A stretch of DNA of 8,636 nucleotides from Candidatus Woesebacteria bacterium (lineage in GTDB: Bacteria > Patescibacteriota > Microgenomatia > UBA1400 > MFAQ01), in the NCBI GenBank assembly GCA_020052895.1, contig JAGVOE010000028.1, positions 1-8,636 of the forward strand. Reading direction: 5' to 3'. Of the stretch, positions 1 to 6,294 are shown one piece after another; position 1 is the first letter of the stretch; the number at the start of each line of letters is the position of its first letter. The notes below the pieces were generated by a model. That model saw only the letters and a list, made by a program, of their open reading frames with translations, had not been told where the DNA came from and made no database searches. The translations under genes and the position numbers were made by a program.

Positions 1-50
1 GTTAGAAATTTAGTTAAAAACTTTTACAAAGCTTAAGTCCGGCGACAAAT

Positions 51-85
51 GGTTGGTTGATAGATGTGGTTCTATTCCAACAACC
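51..85. other. Imperfect hairpin in a non-coding left edge
   Basis: The first ~150 bases hold no gene I can support. On the plus strand only an 11-codon open tail (1-36) ending in TAA is present, which could be the end of a gene outside the window but is too short to judge. Positions 51-64 (GGTTGGTTGATAGA) pair with 71-85 (TCTATTCCAACAACC), with a one-base bulge on one side and a two-base bulge on the other, closing a 6-base loop. That gives about 13 base pairs. No T tract follows on either strand, so it is not a standard terminator. It may be chance or the end of a structured transcript. Confidence 0.3.
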
Positions 86-115
86 TTGACGTTACTCAAA
101 GAAGTTTCGCTTACT

Positions 116-140
116 AAAAAAAACCCACCAGATGGCGGGT
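116..140 (-). terminator. Rho-independent terminator of the small minus-strand gene
   Basis: Read on the minus strand, ACCCGCCA (140-133) pairs with TGGTGGGT (130-123) with one G-T wobble, and eight T residues (123-116) follow directly. It begins 14 bases past the stop codon of the 154-384 gene. The T tract exists only on the minus strand, so the signal is directional. It supports real transcription of the small gene. Confidence 0.85.
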
Positions 141-153
141 TTGTGGTAGGTAA

Positions 154-384
154 TTATTTCTTTACAGAGACAGAATTGCACAGAACGAGAGACTGATATT
201 TCGATCCGTAGGTTGGAGCATATTTCAGAATATCTTTGATCGATCTATGACGAAGGCCCCGGTAGAACTTTACTGTTGAGGCGTCAACTGTCTTTGTGGC
301 TTTGAGTTCATCGGCAGGAATAATCTGCAGCTCTTTGTTGAGATAGGATTCGTAATGACTTGAGCTGTCGAAGCCGTCGAGCAT
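154..384 (-). CDS. Small hypothetical protein, possibly frameshifted at its 5' end
   Basis: This encodes 76 residues that I do not recognise. The protein is soluble, without membrane segments or a signal peptide, with an acidic/serine-rich N-terminal part and a basic segment around KFYRGLRHRSIKDILKYAP in its second half. The ATG at 384 has no Shine-Dalgarno sequence. A much better initiation site lies just upstream: AAGGAG at 417-412, four bases before an ATG at 407. That ATG is out of frame and leads to a 45-codon reading frame ending at 270. Adding one A to the four-A run at 402-399 would join the two and give MRKTTAEPMLDGF, eight residues longer. The terminator just after the stop argues for a real gene. 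Either the run carries an indel (sequencing or genuine), or translation starts internally at 384. Function is unknown. Confidence 0.55.
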   Translation of the reverse strand: MLDGFDSSSHYESYLNKELQIIPADELKATKTVDASTVKFYRGLRHRSIKDILKYAPTYGSKYQSLVLCNSVSVKK

Positions 385-411
385 TGGTTCGGCGGTGGTT
401 TTCTCATGACG

Positions 412-417
412 CTCCTT
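412..417 (-). promoter_or_regulatory. Strong ribosome binding site in front of an out-of-frame ATG
   Basis: AAGGAG on the minus strand lies four bases upstream of the ATG at 407-405. It is the best Shine-Dalgarno match near the small gene, but its ATG is in a different frame from the 76-residue protein. It is the main evidence that the annotated start at 384 may not be the ancestral one. Confidence 0.6.
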
Positions 418-444
418 TTTCTGTGTCTATATTTATTTGGGAAA

Positions 445-488
445 TTTATACTTAGCTATACGGGGATTTTTGGGTGAGATATGATAGT
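445..488. promoter_or_regulatory. Candidate divergent promoter region
   Basis: The short gap between the small minus gene and the plus-strand membrane protein holds several -10-like hexamers. On the minus strand TATAAA occupies 450-445, about 38 bases before the ATG at 407. On the plus strand TATACT (447-452) shares its TATA core. A further TATGAT (480-485) and the overlapping GATAGT (483-488) lie just before the ATG at 495. No convincing -35 box is visible. Which element is used cannot be decided from sequence. Confidence 0.3.
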
Positions 489-494
489 AGTGCC

Positions 495-2168
495 ATGGGG
501 AAAGAGATAAAGTTAAATAGACAACAGCAGAAATGGTTTAAAAAGCACAAACACAAGCTGGGAGCAGAAGAAATAGCCCATCACTTAAACTTATCAAGGA
601 GGGAGATTGATAAATTGCTGGGGACTAAGGAGGATGTGACGGAGCCTTTGGTCTATGAAAAATACGCTTTGGCGGCTCTCCTAGGGGTAGCCTTTTTGGT
701 ATTGGCTACTAGCTGGCCCAATCAGTTTGTGTCGGATGATATACCCGCGATTTTGAATAACCCCCTCATTACCTCGTGGAGCAATGTAACGCTCCGACTG
801 ATCGGGTCGCTACAGAACTTGATTTACTTTTTGCTGACTAATATTTTTGGAGTCGTCCCTTGGCCTCTAAGACTAATGAGTATTCTTTTTCACTTATTAA
901 CGGCAGGTTTACTTTACGCCATAGTCAGAAGAACTCAGCCTTTTGTGGTAGCCTGGCTGGCCAGTGCTTTGTTTGTTCTGGCCCCGGTGACACTAGAGCC
1001 AGTGATCTGGATCTCGGGTATTTCCTACGTCTTGGGGGGCTTCATGACTATGTGGTGCCTGTATTTACACTTTGATGACCAGAGAACACCCTACAAAGAT
1101 TGGCTGGAGATCATAACTTGGTCACTGGCTCTTATCACCACCGAAAAGTTTATTTTTATACCGATCCTGCTACTAATCTGGGACTGGCGCAAGAATAGAC
1201 TGCCTCGGACGGGGTGGTTACTCGCGGCCTTACTGACGATCTCTCTAATTCGAGGCCTAGGTTTGCTTGCAATATTGGGAAGAAGAGTGGAAAGTCTTCA
1301 AGCCGAGTACTACAACCCAACAGCCGGACAGGTAGACAGCCCGCTGAGTAAAGTTTTGGTAGCGATCGGCTACTATCTCTATCTGTATGTTTGGCCCAAG
1401 GATCTGACACTGTACCACTCGGAAGTGAGTCTTGGCTGGCAGAGTCTGGTTTGGTATGGTAGTCTTAGTCTGGTCTTTGCTCTAGCGGTAGGACTTAGTG
1501 GAAGAAGGAAGGACGAGTGGTGGTTCTGGGGAGCCTTTTTGGTGACCTCCATGATACCGGCGCTTTTGCCATTTGGGGTTAGCTCCTTAGTGGCCGAGAG
1601 GTATGCCTATCTGGGCTATGCTGGAGTAGCAGTGCTCATTTCCGGGCTGATTTTTCAGGTAATGAAGAGAAAGGCACTGGCTTTACCGATCAAGATATTT
1701 GTCTGGATAGCTCTGATGGCAATGATTGGCCGATCCCTAAATCGCATTCAGGACTGGCGAACAGCTGATCACTTATGGTTGGCCGCAGCGAAGAGTTCGC
1801 CTCACAGCTGGCAAAACCACAATAACTTGGGGGATGTTTACAGCAATCAGGGTGAGTATCAAAAAGCGATCCAAGAATTTTCTACGGCCATTGATCTTAA
1901 TCCCAGATACGCCGACGCAATACACAACCGAGCCAATGCTTATCTGAGTCTCGGTGAAACTGACCTAGCCAAGGCGGGTTTTCAGGCAGCGGCCGAGATT
2001 AATCCTAAGCTCTGGCAGTCCAGAATTAAGCTAGCAGAAATAGCGGTGGCCGAAAAGAACTGGGCTGTGGCGATTGAGGAGGTTATGAAGGCTCAGCTAA
2101 CTAATAAGGCACCGGAGATTGGCCGCTGGCTGGGAGTACTTGAGGAAGAGGCTAGGAAATCGGAGTAG
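495..2168 (+). CDS. TMTC-like multi-spanning membrane protein with C-terminal TPR repeats
   Basis: This is a 557-residue protein from ATG 495. The N-terminus is cytoplasmic-looking and basic, with a helix-turn-helix-like stretch (residues 22-43, LGAEEIAHHLNLSRREIDKL). A first membrane helix lies at about 56-73. It is followed by a DD motif (81-82, FVSDDIPAILNNP), many hydrophobic helices with WISG (172-175) and an AERY motif (367-370), then about three TPR-like repeats (about 438-533, including NNLGDVYSNQGEYQKAIQEF). The order of acidic DD loop, AERY and TPR tail matches bacterial relatives of the TMTC/GT-C glycosyltransferase superfamily, which use lipid-linked sugars to glycosylate proteins outside the membrane. 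Donor and acceptor are unknown. A GTG at 474 would add seven residues, but that stretch holds -10-like sequence and MGKEIKLN looks like a natural start, so I prefer 495. The gene is convergent with the pump, with a 37-bp gap and no clear terminator. It could instead be a TPR membrane protein without catalytic activity. Confidence 0.8.
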   Translation: MGKEIKLNRQQQKWFKKHKHKLGAEEIAHHLNLSRREIDKLLGTKEDVTEPLVYEKYALAALLGVAFLVLATSWPNQFVSDDIPAILNNPLITSWSNVTLRLIGSLQNLIYFLLTNIFGVVPWPLRLMSILFHLLTAGLLYAIVRRTQPFVVAWLASALFVLAPVTLEPVIWISGISYVLGGFMTMWCLYLHFDDQRTPYKDWLEIITWSLALITTEKFIFIPILLLIWDWRKNRLPRTGWLLAALLTISLIRGLGLLAILGRRVESLQAEYYNPTAGQVDSPLSKVLVAIGYYLYLYVWPKDLTLYHSEVSLGWQSLVWYGSLSLVFALAVGLSGRRKDEWWFWGAFLVTSMIPALLPFGVSSLVAERYAYLGYAGVAVLISGLIFQVMKRKALALPIKIFVWIALMAMIGRSLNRIQDWRTADHLWLAAAKSSPHSWQNHNNLGDVYSNQGEYQKAIQEFSTAIDLNPRYADAIHNRANAYLSLGETDLAKAGFQAAAEINPKLWQSRIKLAEIAVAEKNWAVAIEEVMKAQLTNKAPEIGRWLGVLEEEARKSE

Positions 2169-2205
2169 TAAGGAATGAATATGTTGGTCTTGGGACTTAG
2201 AGGAA

Positions 2206-4650
2206 TTAAGCGGCTTTGATCTTTAGTCTTGATTGATAGAAGTACTTAAAAATCTCGATAACAAAGAACATGGTGATAGCTAGACCACCAGCTAACAGCC
2301 AGTAGCTTAAACTGAGATCGGCCAAACCAAAAAAGTGACGTGACCCGGAGCTGACAAATGGTAGGGCCTGTAAAACGATACCACCCAAGACGGCAACCAC
2401 CAGCCAGCGATTATCAAAAAGGTGATTTTCCCAGAAGGGACTCATCAAGGACCGGACAGAAAATACATAGACTAAGGAGTTTAAACCTAAGACAACAAAA
2501 GTCAGTGAGCGAGCGGTAGTAAGATCGCTGGTTAGACGATAGACCACGATAAATGTAGTCAAGGCAATCAATCCGGAAACAAGACTGACAAGGCCAATGA
2601 GTTTGGCCATCCAGGCATTAACCAGACCTTTGCTAGCAACTCGGGGTTTTTCTAGCATCAGGCCTTTTCTCTGATTGTCTACAGTGAGAGCTAGATCCGG
2701 AAGGCCATCAGAGACCAGGTTGATCCAGAGTATTTGAACAGCCGTGACCGGTAGAGGCAGTCCAATCATGAGACAGCCTAGAACAACAATAATCTCTTCA
2801 AAAGCATCACACAGGAGATATAAAATTATCTTCCGAATATTTTCAAACATCAGTCTCCCCTCTTCAATGGCCCCGATGATGGTGGAAAAATTGGAGTCTA
2901 AAAGTATCAGATCGGCAGATTCTTTGGCGACATCGGTGGCTTCTCCGACAGCGATACCAATGCTAGCTGCATGCAAGGCTGGGGCGTCGTTGACACCGTC
3001 TCCCATCATGGCCACAACTTCACCTTGATTCTTTAATGCCTCGACAATTTTTAGTTTTTGTTCTGGAGTAGTTCTGGCAAAGAGTCGAATGGTCCCCACC
3101 TTTTGTGAAAGTTCGTGAACTGAAAGAGTGGCCAGCTCGTCACCTGTTAAAATTTCGTCTGAAGTAAGCTGAAGGCCCAGCTCAGACATTACATATTCCG
3201 AGTTTTTGGCATAATCTCCGGTAATGACCAGAGTTCGAATACCGGCAGCTGAGGCCTGCTCCAGAGCAGACTTGGCACTCTCTCTCACTGGATCGGAGAA
3301 GGCCAGTAGACCGACCCAGGTAAGGTGAGTCCGAGCATCGGCGGGTACTAAAGTCGTTTGTTGGCTGGAGACATCTTTTTGTGCCAGTCCAATGACTCTT
3401 TTGCCATGGCTCGTCAAATCGTCAATGGCGGAGGTAACTCTCTCTATTTCCTTGGGAGAGAGGTTGGTCCAGGGGAGTAGGACATCGGGAGCACCGTTGA
3501 CAAAGATTCGGTGGTGATCTTTGGACCAGCGATGGAGACTGATAAAAAAACGTTCTTTTGAAGAGAAGGGAATACTATCCAAGCGCTGATGAAGAGAATT
3601 AAAGTTTTTTAGAATAGACTGACCCCACTCAAAGGCCGCGACGATAATGGGATCATCTAGGTCGTTGGCTAGTAATACTTGTTCGGCAATTTTTTCTTGA
3701 TTACCAAGGCAGTCGACAACTTTCATTTGGCCTTGAGTTAGGGTGCCGGTTTTGTCGATACAGATGACGGTCACCCCACCCAGGGTTTCGGCGGCGGTCA
3801 GTTTTCTGGTCAGCCCTCGACGTTTGAGAATTCTTTGCATGCCAATAGCTAAAACCACGGTCAAGGAGACCATCAAACCCTCCGGAATACTAGAGACGGC
3901 TAGAGCGACCGAGGTGGTAAACATTTCGAAGAGGGTGTATTGGTGATAAAGCCCAGCCAGAAAAACTAGGCAGACCAAGACCATAACCACCGTCAGCAGT
4001 TGCCGACTAAGACCGTTGAGTTGTTTTTGGAGAGGGGTATCCTCTTCTGGTTTTTGAATTTGAACAGCGATCGCGCCCATTTTGGTGCTAGTACCGATCT
4101 GGCTAACGATCATAACCGCTTGACCAAGAGTAATAGTGGTACCCATGTAAATGGTGTCGCCTGAGAGCTTTTTGATGGCCACACTCTCGCCAGTAAGCAA
4201 TGACTCATCGATAAAGAGACGATTGGCAAATACTAGCTGACCATCGGCTGGTACTTTGTGGCCTTGCCCCAGAATAAGCACATCACCTGGGACGATCTGT
4301 GATGTTTCTAGATAGACTCGCTGGTGGTCGCGCAGGACGGTGACTTGTGAAGTAACGTAGTGCTTTAGGGCGTGAAGGGCGTCCGAGGCTTTTCTCTCTT
4401 GAATGAAACCTAGAACGGTATTTAAGGCCACAGCCAATAAGATAATGACGGCGTCTGCTAGATCTCCGATAGCTAAGGTGGCTATCCCCGCTAAAAGTAG
4501 AATATAGATTAATGGGTTTCGAATTTGCGCCAGGATAAGGGACAGATGACTGGGCGGCTTTTGCTCGGGCAGGCTGTTGGGACCAAATTGTTGTTGTCTA
4601 AGGGTGGCTTCTTTTGATGATAGTCCTGGATAGTTTTGGTCTGGAAACAT
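2206..4650 (-). CDS. P-type cation (probably Ca2+) transporting ATPase, P2A-like
   Basis: This is an 814-residue ATP-driven pump of the inner membrane. The architecture is complete: N-terminal cation-ATPase domain, helix pair M1-M2, actuator domain with TGES (153-156), M4 with IPEGL (P256-E257), phosphorylation motif DKTGTLT (D299), nucleotide-binding domain, TGD (477-479), hinge MGDGVNDAP (549-557), then M5-M10. Ca2+ ligands by SERCA comparison are E257 in M4, E618 or E619 in M5 (DAFEE), and N644 and D648 in M6 (LWINLVSDG). The M5 asparagine of SERCA site I appears to be alanine, which suggests one Ca2+ per cycle. The SERCA KGAPE nucleotide-binding motif reads NGAPD here. I prefer the ATG at 4650. 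A TTG at 4668 would add six residues, and neither has a Shine-Dalgarno. The gene is divergent from a Na+/Ca2+ exchanger over a palindromic promoter, which supports calcium as substrate. Other divalent or monovalent cations remain possible. Confidence 0.9.
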   Translation of the reverse strand: MFPDQNYPGLSSKEATLRQQQFGPNSLPEQKPPSHLSLILAQIRNPLIYILLLAGIATLAIGDLADAVIILLAVALNTVLGFIQERKASDALHALKHYVTSQVTVLRDHQRVYLETSQIVPGDVLILGQGHKVPADGQLVFANRLFIDESLLTGESVAIKKLSGDTIYMGTTITLGQAVMIVSQIGTSTKMGAIAVQIQKPEEDTPLQKQLNGLSRQLLTVVMVLVCLVFLAGLYHQYTLFEMFTTSVALAVSSIPEGLMVSLTVVLAIGMQRILKRRGLTRKLTAAETLGGVTVICIDKTGTLTQGQMKVVDCLGNQEKIAEQVLLANDLDDPIIVAAFEWGQSILKNFNSLHQRLDSIPFSSKERFFISLHRWSKDHHRIFVNGAPDVLLPWTNLSPKEIERVTSAIDDLTSHGKRVIGLAQKDVSSQQTTLVPADARTHLTWVGLLAFSDPVRESAKSALEQASAAGIRTLVITGDYAKNSEYVMSELGLQLTSDEILTGDELATLSVHELSQKVGTIRLFARTTPEQKLKIVEALKNQGEVVAMMGDGVNDAPALHAASIGIAVGEATDVAKESADLILLDSNFSTIIGAIEEGRLMFENIRKIILYLLCDAFEEIIVVLGCLMIGLPLPVTAVQILWINLVSDGLPDLALTVDNQRKGLMLEKPRVASKGLVNAWMAKLIGLVSLVSGLIALTTFIVVYRLTSDLTTARSLTFVVLGLNSLVYVFSVRSLMSPFWENHLFDNRWLVVAVLGGIVLQALPFVSSGSRHFFGLADLSLSYWLLAGGLAITMFFVIEIFKYFYQSRLKIKAA

Positions 4651-4675
4651 GGAGGTATGGATTGGCAATGGAGGT
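4649..4675. repeat. Pair of 8-bp direct repeats next to the divergent promoter
   Basis: ATGGAGGT occurs at 4649-4656 and 4668-4675 on the plus strand, 19 bases apart start to start, with another ATGGA between them (4657-4661). They span the start codon and 5' leader of the ATPase and lie just left of the 24-bp palindrome. Spacing near two helical turns could suit a regulator binding one DNA face. The repeats may also be chance. Confidence 0.35.
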
Positions 4676-4677
4676 CA

Positions 4678-4701
4678 AATTTAATTATATATAATTAAAT
4701 T
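4678..4701. promoter_or_regulatory. Perfect 24-bp palindrome: shared divergent promoter of the calcium genes
   Basis: The arms are AATTTAATTATA (4678-4689) and TATAATTAAATT (4690-4701), exact reverse complements without spacer. Each arm carries a consensus -10 box: TATAAT at 4690-4695 on the plus strand and at 4689-4684 on the minus strand. The plus box ends six bases before the exchanger ATG (4702), predicting a leaderless mRNA. The minus box would start transcription near 4677, giving the ATPase a leader of about 27 bases. No good -35 box is seen at normal spacing for either direction. The palindrome may also be a repressor operator. Confidence 0.65.
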
Positions 4702-5634
4702 ATGTCTGAATCGTTACTTAAATTTTTAGTCGGAATAGCCATCCTTTTGTTTTCCACCCAAAAATTAGTCAAACTAGCGGAAAAATTATCTCGTCTGGCT
4801 CGTATTTCCCCACTAATCATCGGAATTACAGTGGTAGCCCTGGGAACGTCGTTACCGGAGATGGTAGTGTCGATCGTGTCGGCTATCAAAGGAGATGTGG
4901 GCCTGGCTATGGGAAACATCATTGGCTCAAATATCATTAACGTTCTCATGGTCTTCCCAGTCGGCATTTTTATGGGTAGATTGAGAATCGGTACGACCAA
5001 GACGCAGCGGAATGTGATGATTCTTTTGGGGGCCACTTTTTTCTTTTTTTTAACTCAGTCTGGGATGATACCCAGAGTAGCCTCGGGATTGTTATTGATA
5101 GGCCTAGCCTTAGCCATTAGCCTCTGGGAATACTACTTAGGAATCCTAGGTAGAAATCACGAGGACTTAAAGCAGACCAAAGTTTTAAAAAAAGACGCTT
5201 GGGGACCAAGAACGGCTATCTTGGTACCACTATTGCTACTCGGTATGATCGCTGGTGGCTGGTGGGTAGTGGAGTCTATCGAAACCATCTCGCTCTTGTC
5301 CGGCATATCAACCACAGTTCTGGGTCTGACATTAACAGCGATAGCTACTTCTCTGCCGGAGCTACTGACCACTATCTTTAGCCAGGAGGATCATCAGGAA
5401 AAGCTGACCGTGGGCAATATTATCGGTAGCAATCTTTATAACTTACTACTTATTGGTGGTGGGCTGATGCTATTTCCAGTGGCTACCGTAGTTTCTAGTA
5501 AGGAGTGGTGGTGGCTAGCTTCTACCACTCTGGGTTTTGCTTGGATTTTGAAGCAAAGTAGTGGTCGTAGGCCTTCAAAATGGATAGGAGTGATTCTACT
5601 GAGTTTCTTTTTGATCTTTATTTTTTCTCAATAG
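4702..5634 (+). CDS. Na+/Ca2+ exchanger family antiporter (CaCA, YrbG-like)
   Basis: This 310-residue inner-membrane protein probably expels Ca2+ in exchange for Na+ (or H+). It has the two inverted alpha repeats of the CaCA superfamily: alpha-1 with GTSLPE (48-53, Glu53) and GNIIGSNIIN (71-80), and alpha-2 with TSLPE (216-220, Glu220) and GNIIGSNLYN (238-247). Glu53 and Glu220 correspond to the central ion ligands. The last residue of the second signature is Asn247, where some characterised members have Asp. A hydrophilic central loop (about 150-168) separates two halves of about five helices each. The length is normal for bacterial members. The ATG has no Shine-Dalgarno and sits six bases after a TATAAT, so it is probably leaderless. 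It is divergent from a P-type Ca2+-ATPase-like pump, making a two-component calcium export locus. The transported ions are inferred from family and neighbour. Confidence 0.92.
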   Translation: MSESLLKFLVGIAILLFSTQKLVKLAEKLSRLARISPLIIGITVVALGTSLPEMVVSIVSAIKGDVGLAMGNIIGSNIINVLMVFPVGIFMGRLRIGTTKTQRNVMILLGATFFFFLTQSGMIPRVASGLLLIGLALAISLWEYYLGILGRNHEDLKQTKVLKKDAWGPRTAILVPLLLLGMIAGGWWVVESIETISLLSGISTTVLGLTLTAIATSLPELLTTIFSQEDHQEKLTVGNIIGSNLYNLLLIGGGLMLFPVATVVSSKEWWWLASTTLGFAWILKQSSGRRPSKWIGVILLSFFLIFIFSQ

Positions 5635-5654
5635 TCACCTTTGGTAACTCTAAG

Positions 5655-6224
5655 CTATTTTTCGGCAATGACGAAGATTGGTTTCTTGGAGACAACGGAA
5701 ATACTTGAATATAGAGGGCTAAGCATCTCGAACAGTTCATCGGCCAAAAAACCTCTTTGAAAAGTACCTCGACTGGTGATCCAACCATCGCCAGATTTAT
5801 ACCAGTTCGACTTAATATGTGAAGCAAGCTCGGCTTGTGAACGCACAGTGAGAGATAGATGACCGGATGGTGGCAGAAAGTGGTAGATATCAGTGAGAAT
5901 TTTTTGTCTCTGTCGGGGACACGGTAGAGTGTTTAAAACAAAAGCACAGTGGACCCAACTAAAGATATCTGGAGGAAATTCTGACGGTGGAGTTTCCGGG
6001 CGATGAACTGGGTCCCAGCCGTCGCAGTCTAGACCATGTTGACGAAAGTACTTGAGATCATAACCGTGTCCACAACCCCAATCAAAGATTGGACCAGTAA
6101 CCAGGCTATTTTCTACCAGTATCCTGGCCGGATGCGACGGTCCGTACCGATGAACGGCAGTTTCACCGGAGGCTTTGAGAACTTCGGCCGGGGAAAATGG
6201 TCTGAATTCGTTTGCGAAAGACAT
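5655..6224 (-). CDS. SAM-dependent methyltransferase resembling the DNA-phosphorothioation-associated family
   Basis: This is a 189-residue class I methyltransferase. Motif I is FDWGCGHG (47-54), which binds SAM. It is followed by the acidic strand-2 region GWDPVHRP (69-76) and a motif IV-like stretch FVLNTLP (95-101). The leading segment HRYGPSHPARILVENSL, the GWDP signature and the later SGDGWITSRGTFQRGF block (144-159) are what I recall from the putative methyltransferase family associated with DNA phosphorothioation (dnd) loci. This copy is short and stands alone: no dnd gene is visible, and its N-terminal 40 residues are brief. The substrate is unknown and could be nucleic acid or a small molecule. 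It has no Shine-Dalgarno. A TATAAT ends six bases before the ATG, predicting a leaderless mRNA. The gene is convergent with the exchanger (20-bp gap). A terminator separates it from the upstream phospholipase D-like gene, so it is a single-gene transcript. Confidence 0.8.
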   Translation of the reverse strand: MSFANEFRPFSPAEVLKASGETAVHRYGPSHPARILVENSLVTGPIFDWGCGHGYDLKYFRQHGLDCDGWDPVHRPETPPSEFPPDIFSWVHCAFVLNTLPCPRQRQKILTDIYHFLPPSGHLSLTVRSQAELASHIKSNWYKSGDGWITSRGTFQRGFLADELFEMLSPLYSSISVVSKKPIFVIAEK

Positions 6225-6230
6225 GGCGAT

Positions 6231-6236
6231 ATTATA
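6231..6236 (-). promoter_or_regulatory. Consensus -10 box of a leaderless methyltransferase mRNA
   Basis: TATAAT on the minus strand (6236-6231) ends six bases before the ATG at 6224, so RNA would start at or next to the initiation codon. A -35 match is weak. The box lies downstream of the terminator at 6263-6287, so the gene needs its own promoter. Confidence 0.6.
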
Positions 6237-6262
6237 GAGGAGTTAGTGGTGTAATGATTCAC

Positions 6263-6287
6263 AAAAAGTCCCGCGGCTAGCGGGACT
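6263..6287 (-). terminator. Rho-independent terminator after the phospholipase D-like gene
   Basis: On the minus strand AGTCCCGC (6287-6280) pairs perfectly with GCGGGACT (6274-6267) around a 5-base loop, followed by a short T tract (6267-6263). It begins eight bases after the stop codon at 6295 and isolates the downstream methyltransferase. Confidence 0.85.
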
Positions 6288-6294
6288 AGGTAGG

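Noticed and set aside
36..120. Open minus-strand stretch continuing in frame past the stop of the small gene
   Set aside because: It lies after the terminator, has no ATG or ribosome site, and is only about 30 codons long, so it is likely chance.
481..510. Nine-codon ATG frame (MIVVPWGKR) before the TPR membrane protein, a possible leader peptide
   Set aside because: It overlaps the -10-like sequence and the real start, has almost no ribosome-site spacing, and shows no attenuator structure.
5633..5650. Hairpin AGTCACC-TTT-GGTAACT between the exchanger and methyltransferase stops
   Set aside because: One mismatch on the plus strand (a wobble on the minus), a very short loop and no T tract after it in either direction, so it is not called a terminator.
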